Part shown: one piece after another, positions 48,326 through 59,703 of the stretch
Layout of the letters: the number at the start of each line of letters is the position of its first letter
Position numbering within the stretch: position 1 is the first letter of the stretch
Origin: Ophiosphaerella korrae
Lineage: Eukaryota; Ascomycota; Dothideomycetes; Pleosporales; Phaeosphaeriaceae
Assembly (NCBI GenBank): GCA_028456385.1
Contig: JALNQF010000003.1
Span: 434,001 to 498,000 of the forward strand
Direction of reading: 5' to 3'
DNA: 64,000 nt
The notes under the pieces: model-generated
Databases searched by the model: none
What the model was told of the DNA's origin: nothing
The model's input: the letters and a program-made list of their open reading frames with translations, nothing else
Program-made: the position numbers and the translations under genes

Positions 48326-50047
48326 GTGTGGCGAATTGAATGTGGATACAGCTGTGGCACGGGTAAGTGTGTCATCTCAATGACTCCAGATAATCCGGGA
48401 GGACCTGGCTTTAAGCCTATTGATTTAGAAGATGCGGAAGCCCCAGAAGAGATAGGAAAATCTTAAAAGGGGTTGAAAAAGAAATCGAACGAGAAAGCAT
48501 ACTGCAGCTTCCACATCATAATGACGTTGTTCTATTCATCTGACCACAGTGAGAAGGATCTATGGAAAAGCCCCTGGGCGTTAAGCGAGTTTCCAGCCAA
48601 AAAGGAGCAGCTCGACGGGGATACGAATACGCATCTGCTTGGCGTGGCGACGCCCTACGTTTACAATTCGAGCTGCTTAAGATCTCGAAGCTTGGCAGAC
48701 ATCTGACGAGATAAGAGACTTCGATGAGAGTATCATGACGTATCCAGCCATCACTTGGGAGCTGCAGAAACACTGGCTTTGTGATAAGCTAGCTCGCCCA
48801 CAGGATTTCCCACCATGCCACCTGGCAATACTCTCGCGACCACGAACTAGTACTCTCACGCAGAGAAACTAGGCTACACCAATAATGACATTTCGAAATG
48901 CAAGGAGTCGGTGAGATCCATTGGGTGCCAGATGTTGATCTCGTTGCTGATTGGTTCAGAGAGCGCAATGGTCCTCCAGCTCGCATAGATACCTAGTGGT
49001 GCAAGGACACCGTAGACTCATCCAAAGGTGAGGTCACCGGATACTATGGCATAACAATCTTCCCGTTGAAAACCAATCGACTCGAACTATGTAGCTCCGA
49101 GGACGCGGTCCGGAAAGGGATCGCCCTATCGGAGGAGTACTCGCAACTTCTGGGGTCGATCTTAGGTGACTGGCGGGTCATGATTCCGAGAAATGGGTAT
49201 AGAAGTCGGAAGAACGAACGCGGAGGCAATGTCACAAACTCACAGTTCTACATGACTGCTATCTTGCAACTGGAACAGACCAGAACCATGATGACAATGA
49301 GCTATCCGAGAAGGTTCCGGTCATGTAAGCGTAACCACGGGTAGGCCTACTATGTAATGGACATAGATTAGACTCAGGATGGTAGCGGGTAGGACTTGCT
49401 TTGGGGTGGCTCCTCGCTCTAAGACCCGAGTGTGATGGCGTTCCGTTGAGTGTTGAATGGTTCGCGTCATACGCTTGGCTCTCAGCCCTATCAGAAGCTG
49501 TAGCTGAGTCATTCTGGAGATGGAGCTTAATCGATCCAAGTTATTTATTATACAGGATTCGGTCCTGAATGTTACAAGACGCTGACCTGTACTGGTTACT
49601 TGGTAGAGCCAGTATATGAATGCGGCATGATGATAAGGGACGCTATCTATGATGCAACATGGCCTGATCTATAACATGCGCAAGAGGTTGTTTGCAAGTT
49701 GGCAGCTCGTCATGGCGTGCTATCAACGAACACCTGTTTGGCTGAGCAGGACGATAAGGATGGTGTTGAGGTGCACTATTCCCGATGCGGACAGGCTTGC
49801 GAAGGGCAGCCGGGAAGGACGAGTGGCGGTGCCTTGGCTCTACAATTTCCTAAGTAAGGACCTGCAGTATCGCAGAGCTCGGAGGAACATGGGCTGGCCT
49901 CGGGCACCTGGGGAACAATACGACCCACGAGCAATTATGAGGTGTCTGATGGGCCGAGGCTTTTGCCACTGCTATGGCAATTTGTCGTTAGCTGAGAAGA
50001 TTCTGGATTGGTGGGCTGTGAAAACTTTTGGGCATAGTTGTGCGTAG
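48326..50047 (+). pseudogene. Decayed or multi-exon coding region B
   Basis: Three separate stretches on the plus strand read like protein but change frame or meet stops. At 48326-48466: 'ECGYSCGTGKCVISMTPD' and 'NPGGPGFKPIDLEDAEAPEE'. At 49003-49330: 'GYYGITIFPLKTNRLELCSS' and 'GIALSEEYSQLLGSILGDWR'. From 49557 on: 'GFGPECYKTLTCTGYLVEP', 'ECGMMIRDAIYDATWPDL', a stop, then 'EVVCKLAARHGVL' and 'GVEVHYSRCGQACEGQPG' up to about 49855. A GTAAGC donor at 49325 and a TTATACAG acceptor ending at 49556 could join two of them. Cys-rich character hints at a secreted protein. I recognise no family; stops between stretches argue for a pseudogene. Confidence 0.35.
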
Positions 50048-50942
50048 CAAGGCTGCAGGGGCTATCAACAACAGATTTCTAGGCGCTTGCGCTAACAGTA
50101 GGACGTGATTCGCCTACCGTGAACGCAATGGAGACCAACTAACGGCGCCCAGATAGTCCAGGTGGCATCACCACAGCGTGAGTGCTATTTTGAATTTGCA
50201 GCCGGGGCGTGGTGCCGATGATGTTCGTTCGGCAACAGACCGCTCTTTGCACCCAATCTGAAGTGTTGGCGCAGGATATTGGCGAGACAGGCTCGATACA
50301 GCAGGTCATCTCTCCGCAATACTCTGCGCCGCCAATACTGGGGACAATTAGCGGTATCGATTGCGCTGGAGTCTGGGGAAAGCCTTGGTGGGTGAGATTG
50401 AAGCAAGGCAATAACGCACCGCCACCCCAAAACCGTCCGTCTGCCGAGGGCGGGGAGCGGCGTGTCTAGGGTGCATTCACAGTAAATGGTCCGCTAGCCC
50501 TGAAATCTTTTCGTGCAGGACCCTGGGGAGAGCAAATGACAGACAGCGCTAGGCCGAATATGACAAAAGTTACGACACCGGCGGCGGATGGATAGGCCAT
50601 GCAAGGTCCCCGGTTTATTCCAAACCTTCGCTTAGCGTTAGGAAGTGTTGGGGGTTCAACAGACCCGGGTTGCTGCTCCATTCCACCGCCTTTATTAATT
50701 GTCGCGCCTGCCTCCCTTCTCTTTCCAAGCATTCCCCTCTTGCTCCCCTTGTACTTTTCCTCCACCTCGCCATTCACTCGAGTGTGGTGAAGTCTCCCGT
50801 TGCTACTGGAGCTTCCTTCCTGTGATACCAGAAGCTGACCGGGGCTCTCTTTTTTTTGAGCGGCTAGTCACTTCCGTGCCCACCCAACTATCACTCTCCC
50901 TGTTTTATCCTCTCTCCCTCCTATCGCCACACCTCGCACGAA

Positions 50943-52436
50943 ATGCCTTCGCACCAGCCTGTCACCGACATGCAGGCCATTGACCCCGACTACGTCAAGC
51001 AGCCGTCTTCTATGGCGAGCACCTCGGAGCCAAACCGCAACCCCAAGTACGATCCTAAGAAGCAGCACATTACCGATCTCCCCATCACAAAATCGAACTG
51101 GTACAAACATGTCAACTGGCTTAATGTAAGTTTGGCTGCCCAGCCTACGCCCGAACACAGCTAACAAACTTTAAAGGTTGTTTTTATCATCGGTGTGCCC
51201 CTTGCCGGCTGCGTTACCGCATTCTGGACCCCTCTACAGTGGAAGACGGCTGCGTGGGCCGTCCTCTACTACTTTTGGACCGGTCTCGGAATCACTGCCG
51301 GATACCATCGTCTCTGGGCACACAAATCTTACAATGCCGGCGTGCCCCTCAGAGTCTTCCTCGCCGCTGTTGGTGCCGGTGCTGTTGAGGGCTCCATCCG
51401 CTGGTGGAGCCGTGACCACCGCGCTCATCATCGCTACACCGACACCGCCAAGGATCCCTATAGCGTCCGCAAGGGTCTTCTCTACAGCCACATCGGCTGG
51501 ATGGTCATGAAGCAAAACCCCAAGCGCATCGGCCGTACCGACATTACCGATCTAAACGAAGACCCTGTCGTCGTCTGGCAGCACAAGAACTATATCAAGG
51601 CCGTCATCTTCATGGGTCTGGTCTTCCCATCAGCTGTCGCTGGTCTTTGCTGGGGTGACTGGATGGGCGGCTTCATCTATGCCGGCATCCTCCGCATCTT
51701 CTTCGTTCAACAGGCTACCTTCTGTGTCAACTCGCTTGCCCACTGGCTCGGCGACCAGCCTTTTGACGACCGCAACAGTCCCAGGGATCATGTCATCACT
51801 GCATTTGTCACCCTTGGTGAGGGCTACCATAACTTCCACCATGAGTTCCCCTCCGACTACCGCAACGCCATCGAGTGGCATCAGTATGACCCCACCAAGT
51901 GGTCCATCTGGCTTTGGAGTAAGCTCGGCCTCGCCTCCAACCTCAAGCAGTTCCGTTCCAACGAAATCGAAAAAGGTCGCGTCCAGCAGCTCCAGAAGAA
52001 GATTGACCAGAAGCGCGCTCAGCTCGACTGGGGTGTTCCTCTTGACCAACTTCCTGTCATCGAGTGGGACGACTATGTTGAGCAGGCTAAGAATGGTCGT
52101 GGTTTGATTGCCGTCGCTGGTGTTGTCCATGACGTCACTGACTTCATCAACGAGCACCCAGGTGGCAAAACTCTTATCAAGAGCGGCATTGGCAAGGATG
52201 CTACTGCTATGTTCAATGGTGGTGTGTACTTCCACTCTAATGCTGCCCATAACTTGCTCTCGACCATGAGGGTTGGTGTCATTCGAGGTGGCTGCGAAGT
52301 TGAGATCTGGAAGCGTGCCCAACGAGAGAACAAGGACGTTGGTCTCGTCAAGGACGACCAAGGCAACCCGATCATTAGGGCAGGTAACCAGATTACCAAG
52401 GTTGCGCAACCCATCGAGAGCGCTAGTGCAGCATAG
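50943..52436 (+). CDS. ole1: Stearoyl-CoA delta-9 desaturase with fused cytochrome b5
   Basis: ER-membrane desaturase making oleoyl/palmitoleoyl-CoA. Two exons (50943-51125; 51177-52436) give 480 residues. The three histidine boxes are intact: HRLWAH at ~105-110, HRAHH at ~142-146, HNFHH at ~279-283; further ligands include the His in 'NSLAHWLGD'. TM helices flank the boxes. The C-terminal cytochrome b5 domain has the heme-ligand motif HPGG at ~388-391 and the second His in '[13 protein letters not shown]'. The family-typical fusion means no separate b5 is needed. Codon use is strongly biased to C-ending codons, consistent with high expression. The 5' flank is pyrimidine-rich. Confidence 0.97.
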
Positions 52437-52910
52437 ATGGTCACTCTGTTACAATTTTTACGAGCGATGCATGGCGTTAGGTATACTTCTCTTCCAAGGT
52501 GGATAGAGTAAATATTCGATTTCACAGCGATCGTTAAGACGGGCATCATAGTCACAAATGATACTTAGTCATAATTAGACGGCGTATGTTTGCAGCCTTG
52601 CCCGAGCGAGAGGCTTTCGAAAAGTAGTCTTATGACTTAATCAAGAATGATATTGACATTCATTAATAAACTCCTACTCCTGTGATATCTTTGTGACAAT
52701 TGTCTTCCAACAATGCTTACCCAAGATGCTGCTATGTTTCATTATTCCTCCCCACTTGCTCAGCTGGTGCCTGGCTTCCCTTAGGAGACTGGCCCGTGCG
52801 TAGCTATAAACATGAACCTACCTTGGCTGCGTATTGCCTTCTTACACTTCCACGCTCACTTCTCTTGCTGGAAATAACCTAGTTCTATCAAAGCCGTTTG
52901 TAGGACAGCA
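52437..52910. other. Intergenic; tdp1 promoter
   Basis: Spacer of 474 bp between two same-strand genes; AT-rich ole1 3' UTR first. Nothing else seen. Confidence 0.6.
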
Positions 52911-55007
52911 ATGGTGTCACAACGAAGCGATCCACCAGCGAAGCGTCGCAAGTTGTTAATTGACGACCACGACACTCAGGACTCACTACGTAAGAGTGTT
53001 GACAAGCCTATTAGTCCTCCTCCATCTCGGCGTAGAAGTCCTGGCGTGCCAAACTTTATGCTTACACCAACTCGGGGCTTCGATGACGTACCAAAATCAG
53101 CAACTGTCCCAGCAGCATCATCAGAAACAGACACACAACAAGACACGAATGTAGAAAGAAATCATCTCGACAGAAATAGTACAGAATATGTGCCGTCGCC
53201 ATTCCAACTCACACAAATCCGGGATTTGGCAGCTCATCAAAATGTAGATGCTGTGGCGTTGAAGGATATCTTGGGTGACCCGCTGATCAAAGAATGCTGG
53301 AACTTCAATTACTTGTTTGATCTAGACTTCGTAATGTGCGTCTATTCAAAACGCTTGGATGTTAGAAATTGACGGCAAATGACAATGCTTACTGACTCTC
53401 GTTTAGGAAGCAGTTTGATGATGATGTGCGGGACCTGGTCTCAATCAAAATCATCCACGGGTTCTGGAAAAGAGAAGACGAGAGACTTACTAGCTTATTG
53501 GTATGGTATTCATTCCTCTTATGGCTTTCTAAAATATACATGGTAACATGTGTTTCTAGGGGACAGCAGAGCGTTATCCAAACATCGAGCTTCGCCATGC
53601 ACACATCCCCGACCCCTTTGGGACCCATCATTCAAAAATGCTTGTTTTGCTTCGGCATGACGATCATGCACAAGTCATAATTCATACTGCCAACATGATT
53701 CCCAAGGTATGTCAAGTGAATGCAAGTTGTCACTGTTACTTGTGCTGATTGTGTAGGACTGGTGCAATATGACTCAAGCTGTATGGTCTTCGCCTCTACT
53801 ACCACTCCTCCCATCACCGGCAGCGTCGAATGTGTCTACTCAAATTAACGACAGTGTTTATCCAATTGGCAGCGGCGGGCGCTTCAAGGTAGATTTCCTA
53901 AGGTACCTTGAAGCCTATGGAAAGCGCCTGACCGACTTGACAAATCAATTAATTTGTTATGACTTCTCACCCATCAGAGCAGCGTTTGTTGGTAGCGCAC
54001 CATCACGACAGAAACCCGCTGCCGCACGTCCTTCAGTGCAAACGTCATTCGGATGGCTTGGTCTACAGGAAACCCTTTCTGTGGTACCTATAGTAACGAA
54101 AAGCAACGACAACCCATTGGCGCCGCATATAATCATACAGGTATCGTCAATAGCGACATTGGGTGCAGCGCCGACATGGCTAGAACAATTTCAGTTTGTT
54201 CTTGGTTGTGCGGCTTCTTCTTCGCCACCTGATTCTCGAATAAAACAGATGAAGTCGACGAACATCTCCACAAAGGGGAAGACCTCAACTATTCAGAAAA
54301 CCGAGATTCCTGCTCCAAAGCTTAACGTCATTTTTCCCGCGCCAGATGAGATACGTACCTCTCTTGATGGGTGGGCTTCGGGTAGATCGATCCATATGAA
54401 GCTCCAATCCCAACAACAGCAAAAGCAACTCGAGTACATGCAACCTCTATTCTGCCATTGGAAATCACCATCAGAGCACATGCAATCTCTTTTCCGCAAT
54501 TGGAAATCACCATCAACGGCTTCAACTCAAAGCTCTGAGGCTCAACGGCAAGGCCAGGCACATCGCGGTCCTGCAGCACCACATATCAAAACCTACATTC
54601 GCTTCAGTGACCAGTCTCATAAAACAATCGACTGGGCAATGGTCACCTCGGCAAACCTCAGCAAGCAAGCTTGGGGTGATATTGTCAACAAGAAAGACGA
54701 GATCTGGATTCAGAGCTGGGAAGCCGGCGTAGTGGTCTGGCCTGCGCTTTTTGCGGAGCCGAACACGCCCATGCAGATGGCCATGGTACCTGTGTTTGGG
54801 AAAGATATGCCGGCGTCTGAGGATGTCCATGATGCCGAAGAAGGGCTCGCGGTGCAAGGGGAGAAACAGGGTGGGAAAGTAGTCGTGGGTTTCCGCATGC
54901 CGTATGATTTACCTCTACATGCATACAAGGCGGCCGAACGCCCCTGGTGCGCTAGCATGAAGTACCCTAAACCAGACCGGACGGGACGCTCGTGGAGTGG
55001 ACGGTAG
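52911..55007 (+). CDS. tdp1: Tyrosyl-DNA phosphodiesterase 1
   Basis: Nuclear DNA-repair enzyme of the phospholipase-D superfamily that removes trapped topoisomerase I peptides from DNA 3' ends. ATG 52911-52913. Four exons; introns (about 53336-53406, 53502-53559, 53706-53757) join 'LDFVM' to 'KQFDDDV', 'TSLL' to 'GTAERYPNIELRHAHIPDPF', and 'NMIPK' to 'DWCNMTQAVW'. HKD motif 1: 'GTHHSKMLVLLRH' followed by 'VIIHTANMI'. HKD motif 2: 'PHIKTYIRF' with 'WAMVTSANLSKQAWG'. Both His/Lys pairs are present, so the enzyme should be active. Just before motif 2 lies a 42-bp in-frame tandem duplication (54432-54473 and 54474-54515). The N-terminus is polar and basic, as in other members. Confidence 0.95.
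54432..54515 (+). repeat. 42-bp tandem duplication inside tdp1
   Basis: Two adjacent 42-bp units, 54432-54473 and 54474-54515, differ at only a few bases. Each encodes 14 residues of the form Glu-Tyr/His-Met-Gln-x-Leu-Phe-x-x-Trp-Lys-Ser-Pro-Ser. They keep the reading frame. Confidence 0.9.
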
Positions 55008-55253
55008 TCATACCATACACACACTGATGTCGAAGGCGGCCATGCAAGACACGAATGTAAAGCATATTAGAAAACAAGATTGGCAATTATAGCGTGATAT
55101 ACCAGTCCCAGCAGCGCCGAACCTAGCTAGAAGTACAAGACACAGTTTCACCTGTCGTGATGGAAAAACATACAATGCAAGACCGCGGCAAACCTATGCT
55201 CCATCTACCTCTTCATGTTTCGCATCTCAGCCATGAGTGAGCGCTCGCTACTC

Positions 55254-57496
55254 TCATGATCGTCCATACGCGCGATCCACCTCCTTCTGATAATGCTGCA
55301 AGATGCCCTTGCGATTCAACTTCTGCGCCGCAGTCGTAAGATTCTGACAATCGTTAGCTCCCATGCTCACTCATCTCGTAGCAAAAGACTTACATTGTGC
55401 GGGGTCCACTCCTCATCTGCCAAGACGACGCCCTCGATGATTTCAAAGCCCGCAAGACCGCCCTTTTGCCCCGCCTGCTGCAGCTGCTTCAGCACTGCGC
55501 TGTTGATCTTCTTGTCGTGCACTAGCTCCTCGAGATGCTCGCCCTGAATGCCTTGTTCGGCCGCGAGCTTTTTGAGCGTGGGCTCAGCGGGGACGATGAT
55601 GGCGATGGGTTTCTGGCGGTCTTCGGCGGCGTAGACGCAAATGTTTGCGACAATGGGCGCGCTGCGGTACACGGACTCGAGTTTCTCGAGCGCGATGTAT
55701 TCTCCGGCGAGGGTCTTGACTAGGTTCTTCTTGCGATCGATGATACGGATTTGGCCATGTGAGTCGAATTCGCCAATGTCGCCCGTCTTGAACCATCCGT
55801 CTTCAGTGAAGGCTTCAGCAGTTTCTTCGGGCATGTTGAGGTAGCCGCTTACGACGCTGCCGCCGCGGATCCAGATCTCGCCTTGTGGTGGGTTGCTATT
55901 GGCGAAGTAGCCTGCATCGGCGAAGTCGACGAGCTTCATTTCGACGCTAGCGGGCATCTCGCCGAGGGCTTGGTCAGTCCAGGCCTGGGGATCCATAAGA
56001 GCTCCCATGGCGCAGGTTTCTGTAAGACCGTATCCAGAAATCATGGGGGTGATGGCAACGGAAATGAAACGCTGGGTTTCCTTTGCGATAGGGCCACCAC
56101 CGTTTAGGCAGATTCTAAGTTTTCCACCTGTAGCTTCCTTGACTTTGTTGAATACAATTGCATCGAGTATACCAGTGCCAGGCAGACCAGAGCCCAACAA
56201 GAAGTTCTTGGCAGCAAATGCGCCCCAAAACATGTTGCTCTTGATCGCTCCACCCGCATGTACCTTGTTGATGATGCCCTTCTTCACAGTTTCCCATACC
56301 TGCGGCACACCGACTAAGACGGTTGGCTTCAGCTCGCGAATATCGCCGGCGCAGTTGCGGACAGAAGTATCTGAGAGCGTACGAATGGTACCGTAGCCGA
56401 GAGTGCCACCCCAGAAAAGCACGGCGTTTTCGAAGACGAATTCGAGAATGTGGGCGGCTGGGAGGTAGGCGAGAAGAACGTCGCCGGGCCCGAGATACTT
56501 GCCAACGATGATATCCACACCAGCAACTATCTTTGTCAGTAAACATTAGCTAAAATTGGGCGCTGTCCTTACTGGCTGCAACGACGTTGCGATGCTTGAT
56601 GAGAACACCCTTTGGAGTGCCTGTAGACCCGGACGTGTACATGATACACGCCAGGTCTTCTGGGCTGGGAGGGATCGGTTCTGCAGGATTCTCTTCACCA
56701 AGCTTCACAAGCTCCTTAAAGCTCATGACTTTCAAGTGTGGGTGTGCACTTGTCAGCTTCTCGATATCGGCTGGATTTGGGTCGTTCTTGGTACCGTAAA
56801 TAACGACCTCAATTTCCTTAGCCTCCTTGAAGGGGTTGACAAGCTTAGGTAGCAGTTCAGGATCGGTAAACATGATCTTTGCCTTGGTTTGGTGCATCGA
56901 GTGCCTAAGGCCCTCCTCTCCAAGGGTATCATAAACAGTTACAATCGCAAGAGACTGTGAGAGCGCGCCTAGATGAGGCCAATTAGTGGGGATACAAGCT
57001 GAGGCTACAGACCCTGCTCACCGTGTGCTGATGCCAACCACTGCATACTCGTTGCTGCGTACAAGTGCAGCCTGTCATGCGGCTTGTAGCCCAGCTTCTG
57101 GATGGCCGAGCCAACCGAGAGAGCCATTTTCTCGAACTCGACGAAGCTCTTGTATGTGTAGGAGCTCAGCTCAACATACTCCCAGTTCTTGTCAACCTCC
57201 TGCTCCTTGCCGTCAACCATCTTCTTGATCTTCTTGGTCTCGGTGATCTTGTTGATGATGCGTCGCGCACCCACTGCCTTTGCGTTGCCAAACTTGGCGG
57301 ACGAGTAGCGCAGGACCTCGTACATGGTTGTGACCTCGGGGGCTGGGTGCACATGGAGCTTATCTTTCGAGAAGTTATTGCGACGAGGTAACGTCTCGCC
57401 CTCGGCCTTGGTTGCACCGGTAGCCTCTGTTGTGTATGGGCCCTTCCTCGTGACCTGTGCCTGAGGCGCGAACTTCTTGAGGTTCTGCGGAGCCAT
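55254..57496 (-). CDS. faa1: Long-chain acyl-CoA synthetase (FAA type)
   Basis: Activates long-chain fatty acids to acyl-CoA (AMP-forming), at ER, lipid droplet or plasma membrane. ATG 57494-57496 (Met-Ala-Pro-Gln-Asn-Leu-Lys-Lys). Four or five exons joined by short introns, the last (about 55394-55338) adding '[18 protein letters not shown]' before the stop at 55254-55256. Landmarks: '[14 protein letters not shown]', '[14 protein letters not shown]', the ATP/AMP signature '[18 protein letters not shown]', '[12 protein letters not shown]', '[13 protein letters not shown]', '[11 protein letters not shown]', '[20 protein letters not shown]' and '[20 protein letters not shown]', the FACS signature. 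The open frame extends 104 codons upstream but has no ATG there. Tail-to-tail with tdp1. FAA1 versus FAA4 type is not separable. Confidence 0.95.
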
Positions 57497-58190
57497 GATG
57501 ACAGCTGTGGAGAGTACGCTGTTTTCTGGCAGCAGCGTATGGAGATAGAGGGACAGGGGAATGGCAGAGAGAATGAGCACGAGGAGCAGGTTCGTGCGTG
57601 ACACCGCCAGCGAGATGTGGCGGAGGGTGGCAGATGAGGTATTTTGTATTGTGTTGGGAGAGCACGGATATGGCTCGTCGCAAGTCGTCGTCCTTTTCCC
57701 CAAGGTTGCCAAGCTTGCCGTCCAAGCTCTCTCAGAATGACGCACCGAATCGGGGGTCTTGGAGCTAGTCTCAGTTCGCCCGTAGTCTCTCTTGCTATCT
57801 CCACTCACAAGGCGCAGAGCAGCTTTGTTGTGGGGTCAAGCGCCGCTGATCTGATCGACAGTGCGGCCACGTCTCGCCGGTCGCACAATCCAAGTTATTT
57901 ACCCTCGTTGTTCATTTTATACGTGTAGCTCGGGCGTGTTGTCGGCCTAGGCACCTACTTCTTGGTCCAGTGCACATGAAGCCGAGCCGTTAGCTGAGCG
58001 CTGCACCGAAACTGTAGGCCTGCCAAGACCCCTCAAGGCCTCACCCAAGACATTCACATCCCATTCAGCACCTGCAGCTTTCGCTTGCCCTGTATCACGG
58101 GCCCTTGACCTCCTGAACTAGCCAAAGAGCCGATTCAGCTGGCCCTTGGCTCAGCATCCTTCTCCGCTTCTTGGAGCGGGCATAGCCACC
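57497..58190. promoter_or_regulatory. Divergent intergenic region, faa / rkm5
   Basis: 694 bp between two divergent starts; holds both promoters and 5' UTRs. The frame upstream of faa is open to 57808 and encodes a hydrophobic run, but without ATG. No specific regulatory site is claimed. Confidence 0.5.
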
Positions 58191-59608
58191 ATGGATCTGA
58201 CAAGCATCTTGGGCACAGAACCCGTGGTCGATGCTGAAGAAGGTGTGTAGACTATTTTAGCGCCTCTAGCCTATCACAGCGGGGAGATTATCCTTGGTTC
58301 CTCGTATTGCTTGCTGCAACGCGATTCGCTTTATCATGCTTCGCCAATTCACCTTTTCATATTTCGTGGGGATTTGACCGGCAGAGCACCGCCGCATGCA
58401 GCATGCTTATGTCTCAGCAGAGGCCTTCGTCATCTTCTCGCAAGATATTCCTTCTCAGTCACTAGGCTTCATCAACTCGCAAGCATCTACACTCGACATT
58501 AGCGTGGCAGGCCACGACCTCACCATCCACCAGTCACGTGGACTCTTGACTTCAGATCGAAAAGAGGGGACTACTGGCGCCGGTAGGTGTATCTCTCTTT
58601 GTCCATGCATCAATACTACCCCACCGGGTACTTCCATTTCGGGAAGTACATGTTAGGCATCAGAAGTCTAGCATGTCGCCTATTTCGTTCATATCTTCTC
58701 AACATGTCATTCGGCCCGTCCAATCTCGGCCGACTACAAAATCGGGAAATACTCTCTTCATGCATAGATGGAAGAACTTGCAAAAAAAAACAACCGAGTA
58801 ATCGCGTATCATGATATGAGGTGCTGGAATGCTGGCATACACTCACCACAGATCTATCAGATTCGAGAAATCCTATCTATTTATCACTCCCTTCAAGAGC
58901 CTATGAATAACAACCCTAGTCAATTAACACCCATCTCCACCTCCCCAAACCATAAAACACCACCCCGCTCCCCACCAAAACCCCAACCCCACTAACTAAC
59001 ACCCAGTCGTCTGGAAAGTAACCCCCCTCCTCGCAGCCTGGCTCACCTCGCCCACCAACGTGCTCACAACCCACGCCCTCCTCACCCCAACCACCACAAT
59101 CCTCGAACTCGGCACCGGCGCCTCCGGCATCCTCGCCCTCACCCTCGCCCCCAAAGTCCACTCCTACACCGCAACAGACCAGCCCTACATCCTCAAACTC
59201 CTGCGCCAAAACATCGCAACCAACCTGCCCACCGTCCTGTCCGCGAAAAAGGCCAAGCGCGGTAAAGCGCACGACCGCATCGTGGTGCTGCCGCTTGATT
59301 GGGAGACGGACGACGTGTCGCGGCTCCCGGCGTGTGATGTGGTCATTGCGAGCGACTGCATCTACAATGAGGCGCTGATCGAGCCGTTGAATAGTACGTG
59401 CGCGGCGATATGTCGGTTGAGGGCGGGTAGTGAGCGGCCGACGTTGTGTGTGGTTGCGCAGCAGTTGCGGAGTCCTGACGTGTTTGAGGCGTGGCTGAAG
59501 AGTTTTTGCGAGAGTTTTTGCGTCTGGCGGGTTCCGGATGGGGTGGTAGGGGAGGGGTTGGAGGAGGGGAGTGGGTTTGTTGTGCATATTGGGACTGTGA
59601 AGGGGTGA
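58191..59608 (+). CDS. rkm5: Ribosomal protein lysine methyltransferase RKM5
   Basis: A seven-beta-strand methyltransferase of the METTL21 group; yeast Rkm5 methylates ribosomal protein L1. Three exons, 58191-58242, 58421-58582 and 59007-59608, total 272 codons including stop. Key segments: 'DLTIHQSRGLLTS', 'GTTGAVVWKVTPLLAAWL' (family 'TGAVxWxxT'), 'ILELGTGASGILALTL' (SAM motif I), 'YTATDQPYILKLLRQNI' (post I), 'LPACDVVIASDCIYNEALI' (motif with D/E-x-x-Y), then the C-terminal helix and strand 'FVVHIGTVKG'. The two introns, 178 and 424 nt, are far longer than others in the window. I chose these splice sites for frame and for agreement with the family wording. Confidence 0.88.
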
Positions 59609-59703
59609 GGTTTGATTTGGGGCGGGTGGAGGGGAGGTTTGTTGGTTGTGTAGTGTCTTGTGCTAGAGCTACCTGCCAGGCTTTGCTAATCACTGGACGC
59701 AGA

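Larger units (their letters stand above)
46647..50942. other. 4.3 kb gene-poor interval with decayed coding fragments
   Basis: The longest interval without an intact gene. It should contain the promoters of the purine permease (left) and ole1 (right). Fragments that read like protein occur at about 47095-47263 and 48326-50047, listed separately. The last ~230 bp before ole1 are strongly pyrimidine-rich (CT tracts), typical of a highly expressed fungal promoter/5' UTR. No terminal repeats, transposase or reverse transcriptase motif was recognised. Confidence 0.6.

Noticed and set aside
57497..57808. N-terminal extension of the acyl-CoA synthetase with a hydrophobic segment
   Set aside because: The frame is open for 104 codons upstream but contains no ATG before the chosen start at 57494-57496; the first codon of the open stretch is GTG. 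It is treated as 5' UTR.
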